Notes: a model not told the origin generated them from the sequence alone. A stretch of DNA of 64,000 nucleotides from Syntrophorhabdaceae bacterium (GCA_035541755.1 DATKMQ010000072.1:1-64000), one strand, 5' to 3'; counted from the first letter of the stretch, positions 25,185 through 34,109 are shown. A program made the numbers and translations.

Positions 25185-25945
25185 TGGACGCTCCTTTTTT
25201 CGATGATTTCCGAGGCAAGCTGGAGATAGCTCTCCGCGCCACGTGAACTTATATCATAAAGCAGGGCGGGTTTTCCATGACTTGGCGATTCGCTCAGTTT
25301 TATGTTCCTCGGGATCACGGTTTTGAAGACGGTGTCGCTGAAACACTGATTCACCTCTTCCCAGACCCTGAAGGAGAGGTTATTTCTCCGGTCGAACATG
25401 GTGAGGAGTATACCCATGACTTCAAGCCTGGGATTCAACTTCTTCTGGAAGATCGATATGGTCCTCAAAAGGAGCGCGAGTCCCTCAAGGGCAAAATATT
25501 CGCACTGCAAAGGGATGATCACATAATCGGACGCGGCGAGAGCGTTGATCGTGAGAAGGCCGAGCGAAGGCGGACAGTCGATGAAGATGTACGTATACGT
25601 ATCCTTTAGCCCGTCGAGGGCCCTCTTCAGCCGGTATTCCCTTTGATCAGTGTCGAGCAGCTCAACCTCGGCGCCGATGAGGTCAGGATGGGAAGGGATG
25701 ATATCGAGGTAAGGGATTTCCGTTTTTCTGATAACTTCTTGAATACTCTTCTCCCCTATAAGTACATGGTAAATATGATCGTAAGACCGATTGTAGGATA
25801 TTCCGAACCCTGAGGTCGTGTTACACTGGGAATCCATGTCGATCACGAGCGTCCTCTGCTCCGCAACCGCGATAGACGCGGAAAGATTGACCGCCGTGGT
25901 GGTCTTCCCCACGCCTCCCTTTTGATTTGCTATGGATATTACCAT
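25181..25945 (-). CDS. parA: Chromosome-partitioning ATPase ParA (Soj)
   Basis: The 254-residue ATPase begins with I-A-N-Q-K-G-G-V-G-K-T-T-T, the deviant Walker A motif of ParA/Soj, followed by V-I-D-M-D-S-Q-C-N and F-I-D-C-P-P-S-L-G. The chromosomal rsmG-parA-parB order is common near bacterial replication origins, so the origin may lie nearby, although no dnaA or dnaN is visible here. Confidence 0.97.
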   Translation of the reverse strand: MVISIANQKGGVGKTTTAVNLSASIAVAEQRTLVIDMDSQCNTTSGFGISYNRSYDHIYHVLIGEKSIQEVIRKTEIPYLDIIPSHPDLIGAEVELLDTDQREYRLKRALDGLKDTYTYIFIDCPPSLGLLTINALAASDYVIIPLQCEYFALEGLALLLRTISIFQKKLNPRLEVMGILLTMFDRRNNLSFRVWEEVNQCFSDTVFKTVIPRNIKLSESPSHGKPALLYDISSRGAESYLQLASEIIEKRSVH

Positions 25946-25978
25946 GATGGGTTTATTACCATACCATAATTCATTTCT

Positions 25979-26596
25979 CTATGAAACTTTTTTGTACACG
26001 AGGAGCGTATATGGTTTTGAAACCTCTGGAAGCTCATAACCTATGGTATCTTCAAGGATAAATCCCCTGTAATCAACCGGCACCCCGCTCTTTCCCTTGA
26101 CGATGAGCGCCCTGCCGCCGTATTTCACATGGACCCCGCCTGTTTCCAATATGGCGTCCACGGTGCCAAAGGCCTTTACCACAAGGCTCTCCACCCCGAG
26201 ACACGCGATCTCTTCCGAGCGTCCGTGCAGCGGTTGAAGCCCCCTCAAGTTCAAGGTCCTCTTGATATGCCTGAGAAACTGTATTTTTCTCAGGCTCTTA
26301 TCAACCGCAAAGATGCGAACATTTTCATTTAGTATGGAAAGAGGTATGGCAAGCACACCGGAACCCGTACCGAGGTCCATAAGCGAATCGACGTTTTGCA
26401 TATATCCATGGAGAAAAAAGGCGTCATAGAGAAGCTCGCAAATGATAAGTCGCGTGTCCCTTATCCCGGTTAAGTTTATCTTCTTGTTCCATCGCATGAG
26501 CTCTTCTACGTAGAAGACGAGCGCCCTAAGTTTCTCTTCATCACAACCGATGCGGAAATAAGCCATGCCTCGCTTGATCAGCTCTCGTGCCTGCAC
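25979..26596 (-). CDS. rsmG: 16S rRNA (guanine527-N7)-methyltransferase RsmG
   Basis: The 205-residue SAM-dependent methyltransferase has N-K-K-I-N-L-T-G-I-R-D and the SAM-binding M-D-L-G-T-G-S-G-V-L-A-I-P-L, characteristic of RsmG (GidB). It methylates G527 of 16S rRNA. The GTG start at 26596 gives a normal length. Only 48 nt separate it from the divergent BamD-LptA gene, so promoters for both must share that space. Confidence 0.93.
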   Translation of the reverse strand: MQARELIKRGMAYFRIGCDEEKLRALVFYVEELMRWNKKINLTGIRDTRLIICELLYDAFFLHGYMQNVDSLMDLGTGSGVLAIPLSILNENVRIFAVDKSLRKIQFLRHIKRTLNLRGLQPLHGRSEEIACLGVESLVVKAFGTVDAILETGGVHVKYGGRALIVKGKSGVPVDYRGFILEDTIGYELPEVSKPYTLLVYKKVS

Positions 26597-26644
26597 AATT
26601 TTAAGAATAGCATAATTTTTTTCCTTCTGTTATACTAATGCGCA

Positions 26645-28021
26645 ATGCGTAAAGTCATCATCACTGTCTTAATAGGTTTTGCGCTTTTTGCCTGCGCTTC
26701 TAAAGGGCCCAAGAAGGTGGATAGCGCAGGAAATCTCTACGTTGACGGCGTGAACCTCATGCAGGCGAAGAAGTACGATCAGGCCATTCAAAAATTTTCT
26801 GCGATACGGGAAAATCACCCGTTTGATCCTCTGGCGGTGGTGGCGGGGGTCAAGCTCGGAGATGTCTATTTCGCCAGGAGAGAATATACCCTTGCAGCCG
26901 GGGTGTATGAAGATTTCTTGAAGGCCTATCCGGAAGACGAAAATATCCCTTATGCACTTTCCAAACTGGGGGAGTGCTATGAAAAAGAATCACTCAGTAT
27001 CGACAGAGACCCTGCATATACGCTGAAAGTTATTGAAAGGCTCACCTACCTGATGAACCGTTTCCCGGGAAATCCTTATGAGGTGGAATCGCGGGAGCGA
27101 CTTAAAAGGATGTACCAGAAGCTCGCCGACCGTGAATTGTATGTGGGTGAATTCTATTACAGGACCTTCCACTACAACTCGGCGATTATACGGCTTGAAT
27201 ACTTGATTCAGAAGTATCCTGGGGCAAAGGGCGTGGATAGGGCCCTGTTTTATCTGGCCGCCTCTTACCGTGCGTTAGGTGACAAAGCGAAAAGCGATCA
27301 GTATATGGCAACGCTGCGTGTTCAGTATCCCAACAGTCCTTTGACGCGGACGAATAGCTCCTCCATAAGGGGGAGGAAGACGCTGCAGCCGGCGGCGCAG
27401 GCCCCCTTACAGGCAAAATTGCAACCTGTGGCAGCGCAAGGCCCACTTTCCCTGTACGAAGAGCCGAAGAAAAGAAACATCGTGTTGAGCCCTCAAATGG
27501 CGGCGAGTGCGTCAAATGATACGCCGCAGCAAGACATGGCAGGCGACAAAGCGCCCGTCAGGGGGCAAGACAAGGGGCCCACCAAAGAGCAGGACAAAGC
27601 GCTATCGTTCTTCGATAAGAAAAAACCCGTTGATATCGTGTCCGACACTATGGAAGGTTTCGACAAGGAAAAATACGTGGTCTTCAAGGGGAGCGTCATC
27701 GCCAAGCAGGAAGATCTATTTATCTTCGCTGATACCATGGAAGCACACACGAGCGAAACCACCAATGAGATAGAGAAGGCTTACGCAAAGGGAAACGTGA
27801 AGATCGTGAAACAGGACCGCACGGCCACGTGCCAGGAAGCTACCTTCGACAATGGCAAGGGTGAGATCACGCTCAAGGGCGATGTTGTTGTGTATCAGGG
27901 CCAGGATAAGCTTGTCGGAGACGTTATCATCTACTACGTGAATGACGACAGGGTTGTAGTTGTGGCTGAGAAAGACAAGAAAGCCCACGTTACCGTGCAA
28001 CCAAAACAAGCCACAAAATAA
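26645..28021 (+). CDS. Lipoprotein fusing a BamD-like TPR domain to an LptA/OstA-like domain
   Basis: The 458-residue protein has a lipoprotein signal (A-L-F-A-C, lipidated Cys17). Residues about 30-235 form TPR repeats as in BamD (Y-D-Q-A-I-Q-K-F, Y-P-E-D-E-N-I-P-Y-A, F-H-Y-N-S-A-I-I-R-L-E-Y-L-I-Q-K-Y-P), the scaffold of the outer-membrane beta-barrel machine. A low-complexity Lys/Gln/Ala linker follows (about 236-330). The C-terminal ~115 residues match the OstA/LptA beta-jellyroll that carries lipopolysaccharide (I-V-S-D-T-M-E-G-F-D-K-E-K, V-F-K-G-S-V, A-K-G-N-V-K-I-V, I-T-L-K-G-D-V-V-V). Normally these are separate proteins. No frameshift joins them: the frame is continuous. Confidence 0.85.
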   Translation: MRKVIITVLIGFALFACASKGPKKVDSAGNLYVDGVNLMQAKKYDQAIQKFSAIRENHPFDPLAVVAGVKLGDVYFARREYTLAAGVYEDFLKAYPEDENIPYALSKLGECYEKESLSIDRDPAYTLKVIERLTYLMNRFPGNPYEVESRERLKRMYQKLADRELYVGEFYYRTFHYNSAIIRLEYLIQKYPGAKGVDRALFYLAASYRALGDKAKSDQYMATLRVQYPNSPLTRTNSSSIRGRKTLQPAAQAPLQAKLQPVAAQGPLSLYEEPKKRNIVLSPQMAASASNDTPQQDMAGDKAPVRGQDKGPTKEQDKALSFFDKKKPVDIVSDTMEGFDKEKYVVFKGSVIAKQEDLFIFADTMEAHTSETTNEIEKAYAKGNVKIVKQDRTATCQEATFDNGKGEITLKGDVVVYQGQDKLVGDVIIYYVNDDRVVVVAEKDKKAHVTVQPKQATK

Positions 28022-28148
28022 TAGCCGATAATCTCAATATGACGGCGTCCGTTTAAGCCTTTGCCACATGGCGTACGCATCCCTTACGTGGCCAATTAGG
28101 GGGCTTTGTTCACGCATACATCTCAAATCACAATAGGTTCTTCGGGGT

Positions 28149-28580
28149 TTATCTGCTTTCGTCGTTAAGAAATGACACAGGCTCGTTCTTGATGTAGACC
28201 AGCGCCTGACACACAGCCACGAGGTCGCTGCCGTTCGTGACGGTGATATAGTAGGATGCCGTTTTCTTGGTTCTGTGCGTTTCTTTTGATTCAGCGACAA
28301 GGGTGGCGTGCTTTGGCGGCGGCCTCATGTACGTAACATTCATATTCAATGCCACTGCCATGTTTTGGTGACTGTTTGAGGAAACCTCGAATGCCTCGTC
28401 GATGAGGCCGAAGATAGCACCTCCGTGCGCCATGCCGTAAAGATTATCCATATCTTCCCGATAGTCCATCTCGCACAGGGCGTATCCTTCGGACACGTCC
28501 TTGAGCCGGATATCGAGCAGGCGAGCGAACGGCTCTTCGAGGACTGCCCCAAAGTATCCTTTGCGCCTGTCAGGGTCCAT
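28149..28580 (-). CDS. PaaI-family hotdog-fold thioesterase
   Basis: The 143-residue protein contains N-L-Y-G-M-A-H-G-G-A-I-F-G-L-I-D-E-A-F, the HGG active-site helix of PaaI-type acyl-CoA thioesterases. The later N-M-N-V-T-Y-M-R-P-P block is also typical. It probably hydrolyses an aromatic or short-chain acyl-CoA. It lies 1 nt after the thioredoxin gene and is presumably cotranscribed. Confidence 0.9.
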   Translation of the reverse strand: MDPDRRKGYFGAVLEEPFARLLDIRLKDVSEGYALCEMDYREDMDNLYGMAHGGAIFGLIDEAFEVSSNSHQNMAVALNMNVTYMRPPPKHATLVAESKETHRTKKTASYYITVTNGSDLVAVCQALVYIKNEPVSFLNDESR

Positions 28581-28581
28581 C

Positions 28582-28908
28582 TCAGGCCATAACTTTTTTT
28601 ATAAGCGTGTCCACCGAGCCCTTGGGCTGAGCGCCGATAATTCTATCGACCACCTCACCCTTGTTGAAAAGGATAAGCGTCGGAATACCCCTGACACCGT
28701 ATTTGGAGGGCGTTACGGGGTTTTCGTCCACGTTCAATTTGAGTACCTTCACCTTGTCCGCATATTCTCCGGCCACCGTATCGACAACAGGTCCCATTGC
28801 CTGGCAGGGTCCGCACCATGTTGCCCAGAAATCAACGAGAACCGGTATGCCCGATTCGAGCACCTCTTTAGCAAAATCTCCGTCCGTTACCGCCTGCGCC
28901 TGGCTCAT
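28582..28908 (-). CDS. trxA: Thioredoxin
   Basis: The 108-residue protein has the classical F-W-A-T-W-C-G-P-C active site and the cis-Pro region G-I-P-T-L-I-L-F. It is a normal cysteine thioredoxin, in contrast to the predicted UGYC form at 14877-15332. Confidence 0.97.
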   Translation of the reverse strand: MSQAQAVTDGDFAKEVLESGIPVLVDFWATWCGPCQAMGPVVDTVAGEYADKVKVLKLNVDENPVTPSKYGVRGIPTLILFNKGEVVDRIIGAQPKGSVDTLIKKVMA

Positions 28909-28950
28909 GATATTCTCCTTTTCAAAGATGTTTAAAAAAAGCCTTCCCTA

Positions 28951-28980
28951 TACATAAGCCCCTTGTTTGCCCTTTGTCAA
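28951..28980 (-). promoter_or_regulatory. Promoter of trxA and the thioesterase gene
   Basis: On the minus strand TTGACA is followed after 18 nt by TATGTA, about 40 nt before the trxA ATG. A GGAGA ribosome site lies in between. Confidence 0.55.
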
Positions 28981-29049
28981 TGGTATTATATTATCCCGTC
29001 TTTCCCGGTGCTTCTCGTCTGATATTGCGCGTTCAGGGCGAGCTTAATA

Positions 29050-29655
29050 TCACTCATCGAGAAAGTGGATGACTTCTCCATCAGGGATGGGCCGCATTCT
29101 TCCCTGTGAATTCATGTCCCTCACGACCCCCGATGTTATCAGTGCATCATCCGTGTATCCCCTTGTTTCCCAGAACCCCGAGACATAGTGGTCCATGAGC
29201 TCAACCTCTATCACGCTTTTTGCCGACTTGTAACCCCACAGATAGGGACAGAACGCCCTTACCGGTCCCCCGTAGTCTTCTTCAAGAAGCTCATCGTCGA
29301 ACTCATAGGCGAGCAAGGTCTTTTCCCGTAAGGCGACTTCAAGCGGTATGGATGTGTCGTAGACATTCTTGATCGACCGGAAACGTACATACTTTACCGC
29401 AGGCCTGGACTTCGTGAGATCAAGTATCTCGCCAAGCGGAATCCCGCCCCATCGTCCGCGCACAGAAAACCGGGTTACGCTTGTGAGGCGCGCATCGACC
29501 ACGGTCTTGGGCAAGGCCACAAGTTCCTGCCAGGAAAACTTTTTCGGACTTTCGCACAGGCCCTTGACCTCGATCTGCCAGCTTGTGCGGTCAAGGCTTC
29601 CCGGATGTCCTTCAACCCAGAAAACAGGTGTTCGCAATTCTTTGAGTCTGCTCAT
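29050..29655 (-). CDS. Sulfite oxidase/MsrP-like molybdopterin-domain protein lacking the expected molybdenum cysteine
   Basis: The 201-residue protein matches the oxidoreductase molybdopterin-binding domain (PF00174): W-Q-I-E-V-K-G-L-C, F-S-W-Q-E-L-V-A-L-P, R-G-R-W-G-G-I-P-L-G-E-I-L, and V-R-A-F-C-P-Y-L-W-G-Y-K-S-A-K. In most members the Mo-ligand cysteine sits in a C-V-T-x-F/W-S block just before the G-x-P-L motif. Here that block reads T-S-V-T-R-F-S (Ser, codon AGC). No Tat signal is seen, so it is probably cytoplasmic. It may bind the pterin without normal Mo ligation or have another function. Confidence 0.78.
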   Translation of the reverse strand: MSRLKELRTPVFWVEGHPGSLDRTSWQIEVKGLCESPKKFSWQELVALPKTVVDARLTSVTRFSVRGRWGGIPLGEILDLTKSRPAVKYVRFRSIKNVYDTSIPLEVALREKTLLAYEFDDELLEEDYGGPVRAFCPYLWGYKSAKSVIEVELMDHYVSGFWETRGYTDDALITSGVVRDMNSQGRMRPIPDGEVIHFLDE

Positions 29656-29759
29656 CGTGGTCCCCGATTTGTTTTCATACGGTAACTATAAGAACTTGCC
29701 ACGTCTCCCACAACCCCTTTGCCGTCAATTTGTTGATGCCATTTCGCACAAGAACGGGT

Positions 29760-30950
29760 ATGATATTGATCGGCCCTATGATCGATCTTACTGTGAAGCA
29801 AAACCGAACAGGTCCCGTGGCGGGCTTTCATCCCTGGGTTTTCTCCCAGGCATTGGTCGGAATCCCTGACGGTATCAAACCGGGTACTCCGGTTAAACTC
29901 ATGAGCGAGAGAGGGGAATTCCTCGCGTTCGGATATTTCAGTTCCTATTCCCAGATCGCAGTCCGAATCTGGGGCTACGACAAGAATGAAGACTTAGACG
30001 AAGAATTCTTCGCGAGGCGGATAAAAAGGGCCTATGACATACGAAAAAAGTACGTGGAAAGCGACGAGACAAACGCCTTTCGCGTGGTGAACGGAGAAAA
30101 CGATCTCCTGCCGGGTTTGATTGTGGATAAGTACGCCGACTGCCTCGTGGTGCAGTTTCATACGGCAGGTATCGAGCGCTGGAAGGAAAAAATAGTCGCC
30201 GCTCTGGAAAACATAATACGCCCTCAGGGCATCTATGAGCGCTCCGACGTGGCCGTGAGAAAATTTGACGGTCTTGAGGACGCAGAGGGTAGTCTTTCCG
30301 GAACCGTACCTCAACTCGTTACTATCAAAGAAAATGGCCTGCAGTTTCTCGTCGACGTAAAACACGGCCAGAAGACAGGCTTTTTTCTTGACCAGCGGGA
30401 TAAACGAAGGGCCTTCCTCAAGTATACGGGAAACGCTTCGGTGCTCAACTGCTTTTCCTACACGGGAGGCTTTTCCGTATACGCGCTCGCGGGAGGGGCG
30501 AGGTCGGTCACCAGTGTGGACACCTCCGAGAGCGCGATCGCGCTTGCCAGAGAGAATGTGAGACTTAACGGATTTAGTTTGAACGTATGCCGGTTCGTGA
30601 TAGAGGATGTGAAGCGCTTTCTCAAAGCAGGCGACGAACGATTTGACGTGATCGTACTCGATCCGCCGGCCTTTATCAAAGATCGCAGGAAGAAGAAGGA
30701 GGGCATTGCGGGGTATAAAGGCATCAACGAGATGGCCATGAGGGCGCTATCCGACCACGGGGTCCTTGTATCCTGTTCCTGTTCGAACCACCTGTCGCTT
30801 ACAGAATTTCGCTTTCTTTTGTCAGAGGCGGGGGCTCGGGTGAGAAAGCACTTTCACATCATCGAAACGTATACGCACGGTGTCGATCATCCACGGTCCG
30901 TTCCCTTCATCGAAGGCGACTACCTCAAATGTTTCTTTCTGACCCCTTGA
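29760..30950 (+). CDS. rlmI: RlmI-like 23S rRNA (cytosine-C5)-methyltransferase
   Basis: This protein of about 396 residues has an N-terminal PUA-like region (G-F-H-P-W-V-F-S-Q-A), an E-N-D-L-L-P-G-L-I-V-D-K-Y central domain and a SAM-binding Rossmann part. That part includes V-L-N-C-F-S-Y-T-G-G-F-S-V-Y-A, V-L-D-P-P-A-F and the catalytic S-C-S-C-S-N. This fits the COG1092/RlmI family, which methylates C1962 of 23S rRNA. The start is uncertain: ATGs at 29730, 29760 and 29778 are in frame and none has a clear ribosome site. Confidence 0.9.
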   Translation: MILIGPMIDLTVKQNRTGPVAGFHPWVFSQALVGIPDGIKPGTPVKLMSERGEFLAFGYFSSYSQIAVRIWGYDKNEDLDEEFFARRIKRAYDIRKKYVESDETNAFRVVNGENDLLPGLIVDKYADCLVVQFHTAGIERWKEKIVAALENIIRPQGIYERSDVAVRKFDGLEDAEGSLSGTVPQLVTIKENGLQFLVDVKHGQKTGFFLDQRDKRRAFLKYTGNASVLNCFSYTGGFSVYALAGGARSVTSVDTSESAIALARENVRLNGFSLNVCRFVIEDVKRFLKAGDERFDVIVLDPPAFIKDRRKKKEGIAGYKGINEMAMRALSDHGVLVSCSCSNHLSLTEFRFLLSEAGARVRKHFHIIETYTHGVDHPRSVPFIEGDYLKCFFLTP

Positions 30951-31066
30951 CGCGATCGCACGCGCATTTTGTTCCTCAGTCGCGACCATAGCCGGTTCGG
31001 ATAAGGGGAATCGTGCTACTGCCATCTGGAGCTACCGGATTGTGCGATTTTAGATGGGTCGTGGCT

Positions 31067-31810
31067 TTACGTGCCCGAGAGCTCCGTCTCCGATTCGCTC
31101 CGCGCTTCTTGCCTCCACAGGGCGAGCGTTGCAACGAATACGATGCCCGATACGAGCGTGCTCAATTTGAGACCGATGGTGTGCGCCGCAAAGTCGCCCG
31201 CCGCGGTTCCGGCAGCGCGTATGAGCACGACGGTCAGGAAGTAGTAGAGTAACTGCGTGCGCAACAAGGTGCCGCCGAAAGATAAGGCGAGGGCGAGCGG
31301 TATGCTCAAAGTGAGCGTCGATCTTAGGGTCCCGAGTTTTAGCCCGAAGGAAAAATAATCCCCGAGGACCGTGCCCAGGGCGCCGGCGAGCAACATTGCG
31401 AACCAGTACACCGGTACTGTCGATATTGCCGTTGAACCCTGTCCGGTTTTTGGTTTGTTTGCCCTGGCAGACGCCTGCCACGAGAGGACTGTGATAAAAA
31501 GGGCGATGGCGAAAGCACTGAGTGTGAGCGGTGCCCTGAGGTGCAGGTCGTGGCCGATATCACCGATGTTAGTGGCAGAGGTCCTGATGATGACTATGGC
31601 CGACCAGAAGTAGGCGGTGTGCTCGGAAGAATCGAATCGCTCCACAATGATGACGAGGGCGAAAAGCACGGCCAGAAACGGGAGACCCGCGATATGGCCG
31701 AGTTTCATAACATCGGAGAGAAAATCGCCCGTATTCGCGCCGAAGATGCTCGCGAGAATCAAAGCGGTCCAATACTTGGTTCCAAACCGAGGCACATGTT
31801 TGAGCTGCAT
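31067..31810 (-). CDS. DUF347-type multi-pass membrane protein (COG4705)
   Basis: The 247-residue protein has about seven to eight hydrophobic segments. The pattern Y-W-T-A-L-I-L-A-S-I-F-G-A-N-T-G-D-F recurs as related units near residues 132 and 195 (Y-W-F-A-M..G-T-V-L-G-D-Y; T-A-A-G-D-F), the internal repeat of DUF347 membrane proteins. The function of this family is unknown; some are thought to bind metals or act as transporters. Confidence 0.75.
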   Translation of the reverse strand: MQLKHVPRFGTKYWTALILASIFGANTGDFLSDVMKLGHIAGLPFLAVLFALVIIVERFDSSEHTAYFWSAIVIIRTSATNIGDIGHDLHLRAPLTLSAFAIALFITVLSWQASARANKPKTGQGSTAISTVPVYWFAMLLAGALGTVLGDYFSFGLKLGTLRSTLTLSIPLALALSFGGTLLRTQLLYYFLTVVLIRAAGTAAGDFAAHTIGLKLSTLVSGIVFVATLALWRQEARSESETELSGT

Positions 31811-31821
31811 AGTTCTCCTTG

Positions 31822-32376
31822 TTAAGGATTAAGTATGTGATCGGCCCTTTGCTTCCATGTTAAGAGCCGTGCGCTAAAGCTCATTTCAACCTGATGGAGG
31901 CCTTGTTTCCATTCGTCCCATGTCTCGACATTGGGCTCAACGGCGCTACCCGTCACACCCATTTGTTTGAGCCTGTCACCGATATCCCGGGCGACGACGA
32001 CCCGTCTTCTGTTGGCTTCGTCTGCAAAATCGTCTTCAAGTGCCTTCAATTCGCCTTCCAATTCCTTGTATCGTGACGGGTCGGTCACCAGATGCAAAAG
32101 AAGAAAAAGCCTTTGATTTGTTTCTCTGCTCAAGCCGAACCGTTCGATGAGAAGGCCTGCTAATATGGCATCTCGTGCCTTCTCGTCTCCCTTTATGCCA
32201 CCGAGTTCCCTTTGCGCACTCTGGGGATCTGTCATGCCCTCCATGTATCGTCGGAGAGCGGCGCGGACTTTATTGTCCATATCCTTCTTCATGAGGTCCT
32301 GACGCTCTTCCTCATCGATAACGATATTTCTCGTACGTTCCATGGCAAGCTCAATTGCGCTCTTTATCTCACCCAT
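31822..32376 (-). CDS. Conserved alpha-helical protein of unknown function
   Basis: The 184-residue protein is highly charged and helical with no signal peptide, membrane segment or cysteine motif. It begins M-G-E-I-K-S-A-I-E-L-A-M-E-R-T and contains R-R-R-V-V-V-A-R-D-I-G-D-R-L. I do not recognise the family. Only 1 nt separates it from the cupin gene upstream, so they are probably cotranscribed. Confidence 0.75.
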   Translation of the reverse strand: MGEIKSAIELAMERTRNIVIDEEERQDLMKKDMDNKVRAALRRYMEGMTDPQSAQRELGGIKGDEKARDAILAGLLIERFGLSRETNQRLFLLLHLVTDPSRYKELEGELKALEDDFADEANRRRVVVARDIGDRLKQMGVTGSAVEPNVETWDEWKQGLHQVEMSFSARLLTWKQRADHILNP

Positions 32377-32377
32377 T

Positions 32378-32773
32378 TCAATCTCCGAGGTCCATTTTCA
32401 ACGCGTCCTTTTTATCGTAATATTGAGGGCTGTATTCGACAACGAGCGCATCTTCAAGTCCGAAAAACGCGTGCCCTATGCGGGTAGGGACGTGCACCTT
32501 GTCCCCTTTTGTGAGTATCCGTTCCTGTTTCGCGAGCGTATCCACATCGGCAAAAATGGCGCGAATGCTCCCGCTGATCACGTAGAAGGTTTCTTCCTTT
32601 TTTTCATGATAATGGTTTCCCCGAAATTGGCCTTTCTTCAACTCAAAGAAAGCCACGTGTCCTATGTCTTCATGGTACGATATCTGGACGAATTCGCCTT
32701 TCTCATCCACCCAGCGTTTTGCGCCGTCTATCTGTTTTGTCTCCGGTAGTTTTTCTACGAGCACCTTTTCCAT
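32378..32773 (-). CDS. Small cupin-domain protein
   Basis: The 131-residue protein has the two cupin motifs: R-G-N-H-Y-H-E-K-K-E-E-T-F-Y-V-I-S-G (metal ligands His, His, Glu) and a second P-T-R-I-G-H-A-F-F. It may be a sugar epimerase-like or small-molecule-binding protein; the substrate is unknown. It lies 3 nt after the carbonic anhydrase-like gene. Confidence 0.85.
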   Translation of the reverse strand: MEKVLVEKLPETKQIDGAKRWVDEKGEFVQISYHEDIGHVAFFELKKGQFRGNHYHEKKEETFYVISGSIRAIFADVDTLAKQERILTKGDKVHVPTRIGHAFFGLEDALVVEYSPQYYDKKDALKMDLGD

Positions 32774-32776
32774 TTC

Positions 32777-33298
32777 TTATAGTTTCTCCATGGCTCCCGA
32801 GAGATATTTCCTGGCGAGGTCGATGTACAATGCCTTGCCCCAATCCCAGTGATCTATATCCTTCTTAGTGACCTTACGGAGCACCCTGGCAGGATTTCCG
32901 CCCGCCACCACCTCATCGGGGATTACCTGACCCATCTTAACGACCGCACCCTCGGCTACAATCGCTCGCTTACCCACCTCGGAACGGATGCTTAAGATCG
33001 CACCCATACCTATGACTGAAAGATCACCGACTTTGGCAGCGTGGATAATTGCGCCATGACCGATCGTCACTCGCTCGCCTACGAGTAAGGCCTCTTTCGG
33101 AGGGGCATGCATGATGACACCCTCTTCTACAGCCGTACCCGAACCGATAACGATAGAGCCATAATCCCCGCGGACTATGGCTCCGTGACCTATATAGCAA
33201 TTGTTTCCGATCTTCACATCGCCCAGGACGAGGGCCGTCTCGCTCACGTAGCTTTCCTGTCCGATGAGAGGATTCCTTCCGTCAAATCCGTACAGCAA
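32777..33298 (-). CDS. Gamma-class carbonic anhydrase-like hexapeptide-repeat protein
   Basis: The 173-residue left-handed beta-helix protein begins G-R-N-P-L-I-G-Q-E-S-Y-V-S-E-T-A. It has the zinc histidines expected for gamma carbonic anhydrases: one in V-I-M-H-A-P-P and two in T-I-G-H-G-A-I-I-H. Catalytic activity is plausible but many family members are untested. Confidence 0.9.
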   Translation of the reverse strand: MLYGFDGRNPLIGQESYVSETALVLGDVKIGNNCYIGHGAIVRGDYGSIVIGSGTAVEEGVIMHAPPKEALLVGERVTIGHGAIIHAAKVGDLSVIGMGAILSIRSEVGKRAIVAEGAVVKMGQVIPDEVVAGGNPARVLRKVTKKDIDHWDWGKALYIDLARKYLSGAMEKL

Positions 33299-33317
33299 CG
33301 GTTAACCCCGCGCGAGA

Positions 33318-34109
33318 TCACTGATTCAAGGCCGATTCCATTTCCGGTATATTGGCGCCTATCACCGACTTCTTGCCGTTTATAATGAAGAAAGGTGTGC
33401 CGTTTATACCCATCTTGCCGCCAAGCTCCTTATGGAGCCTTAAGAGTTCCGCGGCCTCCGGCTTGTCGCACTTCTCGTACTTCTGATCGTCGTACTTGCC
33501 TTTCATGGCTTCCTCATACGTCTTTGCCCTGTCTTCCGCACAAAAAATGAACTTCACCTTGTTCTCGGCATCTGGATGCATGGGGAGAGGGAAGAAGAAT
33601 ACGTAACGCGTAACATCCGTTCTCTGTTCCAGGAATTCCGCGGCCTTTCTGCAGTACGGGCAATCGGGATCGGTAAATTCGAGGACAGTATTTTTCCCGC
33701 TCCCTATCTTAATGGCCTTGTCCAGCGGGACGTTCTTGGCTTTGTCAGCCATAAGCTCCCCTTTCCTCTGTTCGGTTAAGCTCTTGCCTTCCTTGCTGAT
33801 AATGTCGCCCACGAAGATGTAGCCTGGATCAGCAATGAAGTAAATAACCTCCGCGCCCTTGGTTACTTCATATACGCCTTTCATGTCGGTGGGCTTGATG
33901 GAATCAAAGGGGACCTTGGGAAAGGCCTTTTTGAATGTTTCTTCTATGTTCTGATTGGCGACCCCTTGTTTGGGGGCGCGAGCGTCAGCCTTCTTGACGC
34001 CCTTGCTGGCCGTCTTGCTCGCCGCCTCGACCGCAACACCCGTGACGAGAAAAAAACCGCCAAAAAAGACAACGAGCCAGATGAGCCGTGCAATATTCCT
34101 GTTTTTCAT
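33318..34109 (-). CDS. DsbC/DsbG-like periplasmic thiol-disulfide protein
   Basis: This protein of about 263 residues has a signal peptide (L-I-W-L-V-V-F-F-G-G-F-F-L-V, cleavage near V-E-A-A), a DsbC-like dimerisation region and a thioredoxin fold. The fold shows F-T-D-P-D-C-P-Y-C-R-K (CPYC) and the cis-Pro loop G-T-P-F-F-I-I-N-G. It should isomerise disulfides in exported proteins. A second cysteine pair (F-C-A...K-C-D) matches DsbC structural cysteines. GAGGAGGA lies directly upstream; the second of two tandem ATGs gives better spacing. Confidence 0.9.
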   Translation of the reverse strand: MKNRNIARLIWLVVFFGGFFLVTGVAVEAASKTASKGVKKADARAPKQGVANQNIEETFKKAFPKVPFDSIKPTDMKGVYEVTKGAEVIYFIADPGYIFVGDIISKEGKSLTEQRKGELMADKAKNVPLDKAIKIGSGKNTVLEFTDPDCPYCRKAAEFLEQRTDVTRYVFFFPLPMHPDAENKVKFIFCAEDRAKTYEEAMKGKYDDQKYEKCDKPEAAELLRLHKELGGKMGINGTPFFIINGKKSVIGANIPEMESALNQ

